64,000 nucleotides of DNA from Acanthochlamys bracteata (GCA_019914995.1 CM034133.1:2852001-2916000), one strand, 5' to 3'. Positions 11,101-24,013 are shown, counted from the stretch's first letter. Notes: generated by a model from the letters alone, not told the origin. Numbers and translations: made by a program.

Positions 11101-14036
11101 GCAGAAATCTTCGCAGTCATAACAAGAGCATCTTCAAGACTCTTTTTGCAGGATGCTTTTGAGTGACTATTTATGATGATTTGGGTCATTTCACTTGTCA
11201 GGAGCTTACACGAGTAGCCAATAGAAATTGCAGTTTCTTGCTTGTCACCAGTCAGAACCCAAACTTTTATGCCTGCTTGCCTCAATGACTCAATGGCTTC
11301 AGGTACCCCTTCCTGAAGCTTGTCTTCAATTCCTGAAGCTCCTAGCAACTGAAGATTGCGCTCTATATTAGCCGCAACAGCTCTCAACAAGCCTGCACGT
11401 CCAAACACTGCTGTGCTTGCTTGCTCGTAAGCAGACTGCCATTCCTGAAATTCTCTACTGCTCAGTTCACGCATGCCAATGACTAACGTTCTGAGGCCCA
11501 GTGCTGAATAAGCATGAAGATGCACCTCTGTTGAATGTACTACATCTGAATCAAGGCCTCTATCAACAACTCCAAACATTGAACTATCTGCACCTTTAAC
11601 AAAGAGTTTGACAGACTCATCAGGGCAGCCAACTATTACAGACATCCTCTTGCGATCACTATCAAACTCGTGCAAACCCAAAACATCAAACCTGCAGTAG
11701 ACATCAGGAATATCAGCAAACAAGCACCTTGCTTACACAATCATCTACTCCAAAAAAGCAAGTTGCTAAGAGTCTCCAGCAGCACAGGGACAATATGTTA
11801 TCATTTATGCTGATGCATCACCACTAAGCCAATCAACACGATGTAACAGCAGCAACCATTACAACAATGTAGACACTTTCAGCGTTGTGATATCAAATGC
11901 ATAATCCTACATAGTGGAAGACATCAAACAATGCAAGCAGTGACCATGACAGTCGTAAGAAAATTTTCTGATTGCGACCCATAACAAGATCAAACTCCAG
12001 TCTTGTCACCCAATAAAAGCAACTATATGTACAAAACAATTGTATTACCAGCTCAATGATGGAAGCATTCACCTATTCAAGGAAGAACAAACTACACATT
12101 AGCGAAAGAAATACCTCTGCCTGTCCCCAAGAACATCAATGACTATGTGCCCAGATGTCCTTTCTACAAGCACAAAGCCATATGAGGCAGCTGCAAAAAC
12201 CAGCGCCTGTTCATCAGGGGACTCACCCTGATAATCTATCAATTTCTGGGCTGGGTTTAGTGTATCCACCACAATTGGAATAATGGTGTTGCAAGCAGCC
12301 AGAGCAAGGAACAATTTATGTGCATGCTTCGCTTGCTCAGACTTTCCTCTACTCCTCAACAATGTCACTAGCTGAGGGTTCGTCTTGACCCTCATCTTTG
12401 GCCTCCAAACCTCATTGCCAAATGAAATTTAGCACCATCCAAGACAAAAACAACTGGAAATCACTAAGCTGTAGAGACTTTACTCTCAGAAAATAGTTTT
12501 AAAGAATGCACACTTTACTACCTAATATTGAAATGTCACCTACATCACTAGGCACCTTGAATGTCCCAGCACCGTAATCGACTCCGCGAATGCTCACACA
12601 CTGAAACTCCATCTTGTTCTCAGTCAGGGTCCCAGTTTTGTCAGATAATACATACTTGATCTGCCCAAGATCCTCATTTATGTTCAAGGCTCTGCATTGG
12701 AACCTTGAATCTGAAGACTCATCGTACAAAATGGTATCCCTGATCATAAAGTAGGCCTGCCCGAGAAGCACCAGCTCCATCGATATGTACAAGGATATTG
12801 GAATCATGATCTGGAACACAATAACCGACATAAGGAAATTGAAAAAGATCTGCATTCCCATTCCGAAGTAATTATAATTCCGGTCATCGCCAACAAAATT
12901 GATCTTCCTAAAGAATGGAGCATAATCCAGCTCATCCTTATGCACAGAAAGCCAAGTGCCGGCAAGGACTGAAACAGTGAAGCAGAGCACTATAAGAAGC
13001 AATGACCGGAAAATGGTCTCCCTGTTCATGTGTGTCTCAGTGCTACTTCGTTTCGAAGGCGCCCCAGAACTATTTAGCATTACTTTGGTGTCACGGCCAC
13101 AATAGACAGCAACACCTACAGCCCACTTGGTGTTCTTGAGTTCACAGCCACGAAGAACTATATTAGACGGGCCAAGAGAAACCCTTCTGTTGTTGCCGCT
13201 ACCGTTGACCTCAATGTAACCATGGAATCCATAGATATTCCGGTTCGGGTTTTCACAGCATATAACTGCGGTTACAGCATCAGGCTCAAGATTCAAAGTC
13301 TCCTGCTTCGCGTACCGCGTCTTCAAATTCGATTCCCCATCAAGGTTGATGGTCTGCACATAAGCAACTCCTGTAGGATTACTTGTAGATAACAGAACCA
13401 TATCGCACGGAATGGTCTCATTAGCTACAACTCTAATCAACTCCCCAACATGAAGTTCTTTCCACCGCTTGGGTTGGAACTGCTGTCAGTAGAAGTAAAG
13501 ACCGACACTTCCCGATTATTCTCTTTACAATCAGAACGGTGGCGACGGTAATCTTCGTAAGCATCTTTCACAGCAGTAATAAGTAAAACGAAAGCAAGCG
13601 GGAGAATCGAAGCTCCGAGACCGAATACAGCGAGCTGAGGGAGCTGATTCAGAATCGCAATCACTAGAAAGTATATATACGCGACACGCCGGAACTGCTC
13701 GAAGAGATTTCGCGGCAAAAAAGTGAAAACCGAGTACTTCGTAGTCTTAATCGAGTAGCCAGCGAAGTCGAAGCGCTCGGTAGATCGATTCGGGTTGTTG
13801 ATGAAAACAACACGAGCGTCTTCGTCGGGGATTTCTTTCTGTGAAGAACCGAGTCGGTCTGACTCCGCACGAGAAGAACCGTACCGTGGTGTTGGCAGTG
13901 GTGTTGGACGACCTGCTGACTCTAAGCTTAGTTGACCGGAGAAAGAGATTCGGTCGTCTGAACGCGTGGAGTGAAGAGAGTTGTGTCTCGCAGGTGGGAG
14001 TAGTTGTTGGTTTCGTAGCGGTATCTCGTTCGCCAT
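8190..14036 (-). CDS. ALA1-type phospholipid-transporting ATPase (P4 flippase), unit A, 7 exons with lesions in exons 1-2
   Basis: Family role: P4-ATPases flip phospholipids from the outer to the cytosolic leaflet using ATP; Arabidopsis ALA1 is the closest relative recognised. Exons: 12522-14036, 12115-12421, 10989-11691, 10760-10883, 10393-10612, 9131-9589, 8190-8418. Visible motifs are LDGES (actuator domain), DKTGT (phosphorylated Asp), KGADSSMFG and [12 protein letters not shown] (nucleotide and P domains) and [11 protein letters not shown] (hinge), then the C-terminal membrane segments. Exons 3-7 are open with canonical GT-AG borders and matching phases. Exon 1 changes frame at about 13475-13492 (net +2 or -1; upstream frame closes at 13437). 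The homologous acceptor of exon 2 reads AT rather than AG at 12422-12423. As it stands, this unit alone cannot give the full protein: either it is decaying, it has sequence errors, or its exons 3-7 are used by another promoter (see unit B). Confidence 0.85.
12115..14036 (-). pseudogene. Lesioned exons 1-2 of flippase unit A
   Basis: Exon 1 starts at ATG 14036 ([10 protein letters not shown]...) and reads a normal P4 N-terminus to about residue 185. There the frame breaks between VFTSTD and the [13 protein letters not shown] stretch, which continues one frame over. Aligned with unit B (VFVGNE-FQLKPWKDIRVGE), removing about five bases (AGCAG) would restore the frame. Exon 2 has exactly the same length as its B counterpart (307 nt) if it starts at 12421, but the two bases before it are AT where B has AG. 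The next AG (just before 12411) would shift the frame. The rest of both exons, including DKTGT, is well preserved. Confidence 0.7.
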
Positions 14037-15589
14037 GAAAGAAAAAGGCGGAGAAACTACAGAAGCGAAAGAGTTACGGAAGAAGAAGGAAGATCGGAAG
14101 AATTTCAGAGAGACGAAGAAGAGAAAGTGGGAGAAGTCAAAGGTTGAAGGTTATGGTTCTGGTTTGGGATTGGAATAATTGTTGATTTAAAAAGGAAAAA
14201 TCTGCAAGAGGACGTAGGGTTGCTGCTGAAAGGAAGACGAAGGAAAGCAGCAGCTGCTGCAGAGAAGTTGTTGAACAAGATTTGAATGTTTTTTTTTGGT
14301 TTAAAATTGAATGAGAGATAAATAGTGAAAGAGAGAGATCGCATGATAAGTAAAGAAGGGACACTGAAAATTGGATGAGGAATAAGTTTTTGGGATTTGT
14401 TTATAAGCTAAAAACAGACTCAGAAATTAAATAGAAATAAAATGATTCCTTGATAATTGAATCGAAAGTTTAACCAATGGATGTCAATTGAACGAATCCA
14501 GACCACTTCATGTGTGAAGTAGATGGTGATGAAAAGTTAAAAACACGAGAGGAAAAGATTTGGCAAGGATAATCGTTTGATTGGCGGAGCGGCTAAGGCA
14601 ATCGGAAGACTTTGTTTTTGGGGTGGCTGGAAGGGTTTTATGGCCGTTCGTATTTTGAAATTGGATTCAATCGGACAATGACAGAATTTTACTGACCAAA
14701 AATATAACAAGGACATGATTCAATTTGGAGGAATTAGAAGACTTCGCTGGAAATCGAGTATGACCCGCTATATAACCTCTCATTGACCGGCTTTTCAATA
14801 TAATTTTACGCATTATCTTAATAAAAAACAGTAAACTTTGAATTTAGATCTCTCGTATAAATAAAAATACCCTATTGTCGGACTAGCTAGCGATCGATTA
14901 GCTTAAAGTCTCACCACCAGTCTCTGTTAGAACGGAGAACAATTTCATTGCTCTTTGATCTAGTCCGGATTTCTGGACCTTCTATAAGCTCAGGGTAATG
15001 CAACATGTCTAAAACAAGTATCAAAGAATCCCATAAGGCCATAACTATAGTATAATGACGAATAGTGACTCTTCATCAACTACTTCAACCTACGGCATCC
15101 ATTTCATACATGACCGTAGCTAGCTAGATTTGACCTCAACGTAATATGTTATTCTATTCTAATCCTATATCTTGCATCAGTACAAGATAGAAATATCAAA
15201 CACGAATGTCTTTGATATTTTTTTTCTTAGAAGTTTGTTGTAACTTGACCAAGTCGAGTTGGATCGATCGAAGACGTGAAGACTGGACAGAACGATTCCT
15301 GGTCTTCCAACACGGTTTCGTTTTGGATCAGAAGTGCAAATTGCATTTCTTCTTTTTGTTATCAACGTCTCACATGGTTTGCTCAATCCAACTTCCAAGT
15401 CAATGATTTAATGCCTATCTCTCGCTTCATCTTATCTAGATGGTCTTTGAAAACCAATTGGACAAGTTTAGTTGTCCAGAAAAACTTACCCAAACACACA
15501 AAGAAGTGCTTTGGACCAATGGAATCCCCAAAAGACAAGCATTTCATGATGAACGATAATAAGAACAAGAAGGAAAACGAAAGATGTAC
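14037..15589. other. Spacer between flippase units A and B
   Basis: This holds the 5' flank and probable leader of unit A (about 14037-14400, with purine-rich and CT-rich stretches) and the region just beyond the last recognisable exon of unit B. No trace of exons homologous to A exons 3-7 ([29 protein letters not shown]) was found on the minus strand here. Short frames on both strands resemble nothing known. Confidence 0.6.
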
Positions 15590-17734
15590 CTTTGCTTCTG
15601 TCCAAGCACATCAACAACAATACGCCCAGAAGTTCGTTCCAATAGAACAAATCCATATGCCGCAGCAGCGTAAACCAGCGCCTGCTCATCAGGGGATTCT
15701 CCTTGGTAGTCGATGAGCTTCACCTTAGGGTCCGGCGTATCGACTACCAACGGCACAATAGTGTTGCAAGTCGCTAACGCCAGAAAGAAATTATGGGCAC
15801 CGTCCGCTTGTTTTGTTCCTGACCTGCTCTTCAGTAGCTCCACCAGCTTTGGATCTGTCTTCACATTCATCTTTGGCTTCAGCACACGATTGTCCACTGT
15901 TAACAAAAATTCCAAAAACTTAGATTCAGAATAGCAACAAATGAAGTGTGCCGTGTGGTCCAAGTCAAGTTTGAAATCAATCAGAACACTTTTTTGAGCG
16001 CGTCATTTGGTCGAACATTTGTCGTCCATTCCAAACAGTCCCAGTTCAGAAACGGCAACCATAAATAAAAAAGAGCGTACCTGAAATAGACCAACTGTCT
16101 TCATCGATGGCATTGTAATCTTGCCCGCGAACGCTAGCGCAACGGAACTCCATCTTGTTCTCTGTTAACGTTCCGGTCTTATCAGAGAAGACGTACTTAA
16201 TCTGTCCTAGGTCTTCGTTTATGTTCAGCGCTCGGCTCTGGAACCTTGTCTTCCTACTTTCATCGTACATGTTCTTGTCCTGGATCATCAGGAACGCTTG
16301 TCCTAGCCTGACTAACTCCATGGAAACATAGAGCGCTATTGGAATCATAATCTGGAACACGATCACCGACTTAAAGAACGTGAAAACAACTTCCCAACCA
16401 ATCCCATAATAGTTGTAGTTGTCAACATCAGGCCCGGAGTAATCCTTCTTTCTGTAGTAGGCAAGACCGTCCAGTTCGTCGCGGTGGGTATGTAACCAAA
16501 CACCGCCGAGCACTGTCACAATGCAACATAACACGAAGAGCAGTATGGCCAAGAGAATCGTTTCGCGATTCATATGTGTTTCCAACCGGCTGCGCTTTGA
16601 TGGCGCGCCTGAGTTGTTAAGCATTACTTTGGTTTCTTGACCTGTGTAAACGGCAACACCAATAACCCACGATGTGTTCTTTAGCTCGCAACCGCGAAGG
16701 ACAATGTTTGAAGGACCGAGGGCGAGACGCTTGCCGTCCTCAGCTTCCATGTTGCCGTAGAAACCATAAATGTTTCTGTTAGGTCTCTCGCAGCGAATCA
16801 GACCAGAAGGAACAGACAGCCGGAGAGTTTCCTGCTTTGCGTATCTCGTCTTGAGATTAGATTCTCCGTCGAGATTAACGGTTTGAATGTAAGCAACGCC
16901 AGTAGGCTCACTAGTGGATAGAAGAACAACGTCACATGGAATCGTTTCATTGGCAGTGACCTTAACTACTTCTCCAACACGAATGTCTTTCCATGGCTTG
17001 AGCTGGAACTCGTTACCGACAAAAACTGAAGCCAACCGGTTGTTTTCCTCACGATCAGAGCGATGCCTGCGCCAGTCTTCGTAGCCGTCTTTTACTGCTG
17101 AAACACTAAGCACGAAAGCAAGAGGTAGAATGGAAGTTTCACGACCGAAAACTGCGAGTTGGGGAAGCTGGTTCAGTACGGCGAGGACCAAGAAGTAGAC
17201 GTATGCAATCCGGTGGAACTGCTCGAAGAGATTACGTGGAAGAAATGTAAGAATGGTGTATTTCGTTGTTCGTATGGAGTTGTTGGGAAACCGGATAGGT
17301 TGATTCGTTCGATATGAATCGTTGATGTAAACGAACCGTGCTTCATCATCGTTGATGTCTTTATACGAAGCACCACGGGAGTCCGACCGCCGTGAACCAT
17401 ATAGAAGAGCAGCAGCCGACTGCGGCGGCTTTGAAGTAGACCGTGGCAAAATTTCTGCTGGAAAAGTTGCCTTTGAGCTTCCGCGTAGCTCAGGCTTGAA
17501 TGAGAAGTTGCTGGAGCTCGGTTGTGGATCGCCAACGGAGGCTGCAGCAGACATGCTGCTCTTGGTAGAATTGCTTCTGATGCTCCGTTGAGATGAAGAG
17601 TTTGTTAGAATCTGAGGTGTTGGATCGATATCCGGCGGAACTCTGTCGTTGAACGGAGGAGGTGATGGGAATAGTGAAGATGATGATTCTAGAGATGGAG
17701 GAATTAGTAGAGATCTGCTTGGAGTTGAAGACAT
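15590..17734 (-). CDS. ALA1-type P4-ATPase, unit B, exons 1-2 only (3' half missing)
   Basis: Exon 1 (16081-17734) starts MSSTPSRSLLIPP and reads uninterrupted through the first membrane pair, LDGES, the second membrane pair and [13 protein letters not shown]. Exon 2 (15590-15896; acceptor AACAG) continues NRVLKPKMNV... to LGQKQ, ending in phase 2 before a GT donor. Splice phases are perfect. Nothing downstream encodes the rest of the nucleotide domain, the GDGxND hinge or membrane segments 5-10, so alone it would give about 650 residues of an expected 1150-1230. Unit B is clearly diverged from A (different N-terminus), so the duplication is not recent. Either it is a 3'-truncated paralogue, or its exon 2 splices to A exon 3 at 11691: both junction halves give AG|G (Arg) followed by FDVLGLHEF, yielding 1231 residues. 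Confidence 0.85.
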
Positions 17735-19977
17735 GTAATGGCTAAGAACTGCAAAGAGCTCCTTTGTTGTTGAACCTTATTTTTATTTTATTCAACCTGC
17801 TGAAAATTTGAACGAGTATAAGAGAAGCAGACAAATTGAGAGAAAGTCAGAGTGCAGAACTTTGCATGATTTTTCTTTCCTTCTAGATTGAGAGATTGTT
17901 AATTGGTTGCTTGTTCCAATTTCATAACCTTCGTGGATTAAATTTGGCTGGCAACATTGGACTGGAAACCATTAAATCAACATCACCAGTCAAACCATAG
18001 AAATTTATTTAATTGTGATTAACTGATTATCTATATATCTGTTATTGGTCTTCCGTCTCTCATGACCGGATCATAATTTTCAAATTGGTACAGCAGCCTT
18101 AAATAATAAATATGATGTGCTTCATGCTTGGCTTCTAGATGGCATCTTTTGCTTTGTCAAATGAAAAAACAATTCATGAATAACTGTATTACTTCAATTC
18201 ACATCCATTTTCTTTTTATGTTACTAGTCCTAAATGATTTCAAAATACATATTTGTGAAGCACTTCTTGGTAAAAATAATTATTTTTGGTGAAGTAAACA
18301 CGTTGTAAATAAACTCACCAAATTACCGAGCTACCATCTCGTTACCTTCTTTCTGTACACTCTTGAAGATTCTCTAGCTTCTAACTGGTAAAGAACAGAG
18401 ATTCATCAGCAGTTGAGACTTGAGATGAGCATCTGGAATTATAGTTATGTAACTCGTACGAAACTATTTCGTCATAGGTGATGTTAGTAAGTTTGAAATA
18501 TCTACCTGAAAATTTTATTTCATGGCATAGATCATCAACATGTTAGCAAGTAAGAAATAAATTCCTGAATCATCTCCAGAACAGAATAAAAGTGGAACAT
18601 TCTACAACATTCCTATTGCAATGTCAGGCTACAACCTAAAACAACTTCATGTTTGCATTCGAATGGTTCTCACATGTGGCTAACTCTTTAATAAACAGAG
18701 GTTTAATTTCTCAGGTTGGGAGTATTATTTTGCATCCTAACATAACTTGTACCTAATAGTTGGTGACGTTCATTTCACAATCTAAATGCAAAGCATAAGG
18801 ATTATAAACGTTGAAGGAGTCATAAGACGGCACTAGAATTGCCCTGCAGGATGAATCTGGCAAATAAATTCCGATAGACCATCACCTTATCACCATGAGT
18901 TGCTATTACATAATTCATTCACCATTACTAAATGCTCCAGTAAACTATCAGTTAAATCTGCAGATCTGAATATCATGGGGAACTCAGCTGCAAAGCAAGG
19001 ACAAAGATCCATATTTTTATATTAGATTTTGGGCAGACTAGTCCATATCAAGCTGTAACCCTACCTTTTAATTCATGTGACCTGTGAAGCTTAATACTTA
19101 AGAAAACCAGGTACCGAAAGTAAGAGGCATTCACACATCTTCAAGAATCTGCATCGCTAAAAGGGATCCTTAGAAACTTCTCATTGTAGGACCAATGAAC
19201 AAGAATTTAGAGAATCTAACAACGAAAGAGGATGCTAAAGTGTAGCAAAATCAAGTTAAAAACATCCGAATACACAGTCAGCTTCTGTTTTTTTCATGAA
19301 GGAACCACAGTCAGCTGTTGATGTAAGTAGTTCTGTTTACTTACCTAAGTACATTGAAAAGGCTTGTCCATCTGTTGAAGACCCTGGACAATCTGTACGA
19401 GGACAAACTTGCCTTGAAGAACAACAAAGCAAATGCTCTAGCGTCTTTGCAGAGAAGTTTGATTACAAAAGTGAGCCAGTTGCAATGCCATTACAATCAA
19501 AGAGAGCATGTCTTAACTACAGAAAGTATCGGATAGTTCTCATGGAGAATAAGACTAGTTTGGCGTAGGAAATCTTCCTTTAACTCACATGTGTAAAGGA
19601 GAGAGAAGCTGAGCTTTATTTATGATATTTATAATGTACATCCCAGAAAATCCAGCACACCCTCAACCTGAAAGTAATGTTCAAGTTGTTGATCTGGAAG
19701 TCATAAGTCTAGTACAGAAGAGACTGCAGCTTAAATGAGCAAGTAAACTATCTAGAAGTCTAGGAGTCAGTTATTTACAACACAAGATTTCGAACCATGA
19801 TAGTGAGCGCATTTGCAACTTCTGCTGGATGCGTGACAAAAGCTCAAGATAATTGCAACTTCCATTGGTACTGGCATGTTATGGAAATGAGCAAGGGGGC
19901 CTCCTGCATCATTACATACAAGCAGTGACCTCAAAGGATAACAACAACAATGTTCCAGTAATTTTAGCTGGGGTTCT
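17735..19977. other. Spacer between flippase B promoter and cycling Dof 3' end
   Basis: The left part is the 5' flank of flippase unit B, and the right part (about 19560-19977) is the 3' flank of the Dof gene. A frame at 19296-19568 (plus) and an overlapping one at 19354-19536 look mildly protein-like but match nothing recognised. No transposon ends were seen. Confidence 0.5.
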
Positions 19978-22900
19978 TTATGTGCTCTCTTGAAACTTCT
20001 GCGAACGAGACAAGGCTGCAGGGTTTGCCTGCAGTACCTGCTTACTATCTGAAGTTTGCTGTTTAATCTCAGCTTTGTTTGGGAAACTCTTGAAGATTCC
20101 ACCTTCATCAAGCTTGATACCAAGAGTAGCCCAAATAGAGCTTTTTGCAGCTTCATCTGGATCATCAATTCTTAAGGTCTTTGGAAACCATAGCGACTTC
20201 TCTGCTTTCTCCTCACCAGATGCACCTGTATCTCTAGAGTGCTTTCCCAATGTGCGTGAGCCATTACCTGAACAGTTTCTATTGCTATTAGAAGATGATG
20301 GCGATAAACCACAATTTGCTCCAATCCAAGGACCATTGCATGCCCCAGGTGGCCAGCTGGACATGCATCCCCATAAAGAAGCTGGCACGAACGGAAAAGG
20401 AATTGCAGTAGTACAAAATGCAGGAGCTGCCATCAATGGTGATGGAACCCATGAAACTGGGATTGAGCTAGCGTTTTCTGTTCCATGGACTGCACTCGAA
20501 GAGAATGGAGCTGCTGCCATGGCAGGAATAGAGTTCCAACAAGGACCCCAAGGGTAGACCAAAGGAGGCCCTGGATAACATTGAAGAGGACTTACTGGTG
20601 TAGTGCCATTGCAATAGCTCTGCAGGCCATTTTTCTCATTGTGGACCAATTTTCCAGGCAATTCTTTCTCCAAGCTATAAGAAGCTGTGACTGAAGATGC
20701 ACATGAAGGTTCCTCTGTATTTTCCACACGATCTAGAGCTCCGAGCTCAGCATTTCTGTTCTGTTCTCCAATATTTAATACAGATGCCACAGACTCACAG
20801 AGAGGTGCTTCAGACCCAAATTTTACTACACTTCCATTGACCTTAGAAACCTGGGGAGGTGGAGGGAGGCCAGAAGGGAGAACCTGATGCTGTGTAGTCA
20901 GTGCTGAATCAGGAGCTTCAACTCGATCGGTTGCCATCCCATCAGATGACATCATCAACTGACGATACTGTGACGAGTGCTTGTTCTTACGTCTTCCAGC
21001 ACCCACAGGCACATTTCTCATTGTCCCTCCAGCAGTCCAATATCTCTGACAATTCTTGCAAAAGTGGCGAGGTTGGTTAACATTATAGTTATTGTAGTAG
21101 CAGAATTTGGTGTCCATGCTGTTGCAACGTGGACATGGGAGAATTTTATCAGGCCTTTTGAGGACCTTTTCTTGCCCAGAGGCATCAGATTCCTGATCAT
21201 GATCAGGCTTGTAATATTCTGTTTGCTGAGCATCCTGAATACACGATTGATGATTATCACTGTTGCTGCTATTTATAGCAGACAAGCTCTTCTGCTCAAC
21301 ATTGTCTGGCTGCGGTAAGATATCTGCATTCAGATTCGTGACCTCAACATTTGCTACCTCATGACATGTGACCTGTAACCCAAAAGCATGTAGAGATGAA
21401 AATTCCAATACAGAGAAATCATGGCATGTGTGATAAACAAGCTACAAGCCAAAAGACAGCCTTCAATTACTAGTTGCTATTAGTGCTTGGTATTAAGCAT
21501 CTTACTACACTCCATCTAATTACAAAACTCTGGACTAACCCACACTATAACTGGAAACTTTCACCTGTTCAATTAATAGAAACTAGTTTCCAGACAGGTC
21601 ATACGTGACAAAACTTTTCAATTCTATGTATCATAATCTCAAAACCACTACTTCACCTAAAAAATAACCTCTTCCTGCAATTGATGCCTACACACATGCA
21701 CATCATAGATTTATTGCAGTTCATGTATTTGCCATTGTGACATAGAGTCTGAATCTGACGAGTAATTTGATGCCAGAGAACACACAACTGCAGTAAGAGA
21801 TAGGCTGTAAAGAAAATTTCTGGGAAGCAAATGCACAAAGGGTTGCAGTGTATATAAAGAAACTTCTCCTTAGATGTCTAACCATGTACTTAGAAGTAAA
21901 AATAAAAATAAAAAGTAAAGGTACCCATTCGCAGTTATATTTACGCAGATGCTTCAAATCTAGGGGCATAAATCATAAGATCCTCTACATTCTAACAGAG
22001 TCATGAATTATACTCCTACATGCCATCATTATATATACAGAACTCTCGAATGCTGCATCCTAATCATCAGAACAAAACAGCTGAGGCCTTTAAAATATTT
22101 GCAAAACGGAACCTATAACAACTAGACATCTAGAGCATCTATATAAAGTTAGTAAGGCACAAGTTCCCAATACATGCCAAGTGATTAAAATCTAACTTGC
22201 ATAGGTTTTCACCAGGATCTACATTTCAGATCTTCACCCTTGGACACCCACCCGACCCAAATGTACTTGATTAAAGATTATATAGATGACTCATGCATGA
22301 AGTAGCGATATTGCATTGCATTATGCCTATAAAGGCAACATCTTCCAAATCCCTTAATCTTTCAGCTAGCACATCAGTACTTCCTTGTAATCCACTTTGA
22401 GAAATGATGCACATGAATCCCTTAAGACCATGTGCTAGAAAAAGAGAAAAAGGAAGCTGCAAACTGCAATAAACATACTATTCACTGCCAAACACAGAAA
22501 TCATCAAGCCATTCCTCGATAACATTACACAAGGCAGTTTGAAAGACATAAATCTAGCATAAAAAATCTAAATCCCAGATCTTCCCCTTAGCTTAATGAG
22601 GACAAATTGTTAAGGAAAGCCAGCCTATTAATGAAGGCAACTACCATGAGCAGCAAATACATGCTAGAAATCATCTTCACAAATTCATCTTAATTCTTCA
22701 TCTATTACCAATAACTAAGTATATCTTGACAGCTTCTATACAATGCGCAGTTCACACGAGTACTTGTTATGCAAAGAAACCATAAAAACAATGATACTTG
22801 ATCACCAGCTGTGACAAAATGATTCAAGAATAATCATACAACTTCCCTACCCGATATATGATTAAGAATAATTCTTATGGACCCACCTCTGAGTATCCAG

Positions 22901-24013
22901 AAAAACTCTGACATCCCAAAAACTAGTGGAAAGCTTCTACTTCTCAATGAGGATCATTGTTTTAAATAGACAAGGTAGCTACAATTATTCCAGCATAAAT
23001 TCACTATCAATTTGATATGATACTTTCCGTTAAATAAAGTAGTAAGATAAATTTATGAAGAAAAAAAAAAGAATAGATTGGATAAGCAAACCAAAAAGTC
23101 CATAGAAATAACGTGAGATAAGTTAATATAGCACATAAACCAGCCACACATTAGACCTAACGAGAACCTTCTCGGGTCATTCAGCGGTAACGCGTTAAAC
23201 TTGAGACTGAAAGGCTATCAAAAACTCCACACTTTTAATGAATTTACGTTAGATGAAGCTCAATTTAGTTTATAAGAGCAGAAAGTCTAGAGTGACTTTA
23301 GAGAGATTCCCTTCCACAAACGCTACACTTCATATAATCAGAAGGATAACCAAAACTTATACAAGCATCAAAAGAAAGGAAAAATTGTTGTCTAGAAAAG
23401 CTTTAAAATAAAACTAAGCATTAGAAATAAATCCCCTCCTGCAAAAAGAAAACTTTAACTCCCTCTGGACCATCTCAAAGAGAAATAAAGGATTAAAGAG
23501 AGAAACATCCATAAGCGTTCCAAAACAGAAAACATCAAACTTTTTTTCACACAGCTTTCCATTCACAAGAAACAACAGAACCAACTCTACTATCACATCT
23601 AGCAATCCAACCAATTTCAAGGCACTTACTAACCATGATCAGAAAGCATAAGGCAAACAACTGAAACATCAATTAAACACTCATTTAAAGAAGAACCAAA
23701 TCAATAGCTGTAAAAATCAAGTCTTTACTTATTTCCAATAAAATCCTTTCCAAGAAGAAAAGAGAAAAGTTATTGCATCCTTTCGCTCACCCAAACATTT
23801 TCGCTTCGTTCACACAGAACAGCGAAAACGATCAACAGATAGAAATAGGCAAACACCGCACAAGTGCCTCACCTTCTCATTAATAGCCTGCTCCATAGCT
23901 GTATCTTCTCGAACATTTTCAGCTTCATCAGGTTGCTGGTTTCCTTCGATTCCTTCCGGCAAAGCTATCGTGTGGCCAAAGAGCTTGATCGCTGGATCTT
24001 TCAAATCTTCCAT
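19978..24013 (-). CDS. Cycling Dof factor (CDF) transcription factor
   Basis: Two coding exons: 23873-24013 (47 codons, [20 protein letters not shown], the N-terminal signature of CDFs) and 19978-21372 (464 codons), joined in phase 0 across a 2.5-kb intron. The 511-residue protein has one Dof zinc finger (about residues 122-178) with the CX2CX21CX2C cysteines at about 127, 130, 152 and 155, preceded by LKRPDKI. Near the C-terminus are [19 protein letters not shown] and [10 protein letters not shown], the conserved CDF regions that in Arabidopsis bind FKF1 and GIGANTEA. Known family role: nuclear repressors of CO/FT-type flowering genes, degraded on long days. The start is chosen at MEDLKD because an in-frame upstream ATG (MDRRIK) precedes the conserved motif by only six residues. 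The reading frame is fully open. Confidence 0.94.

Noticed and set aside
15544..17734. Calling flippase unit B a processed or random pseudogene fragment
   Set aside because: Both exons are open, have exact splice borders and phases, and retain an intron, so it is not retrotransposed.
20075..20557. 160-codon plus-strand open frame
   Set aside because: It lies antisense to the coding exon of the cycling Dof gene and has no recognisable content.
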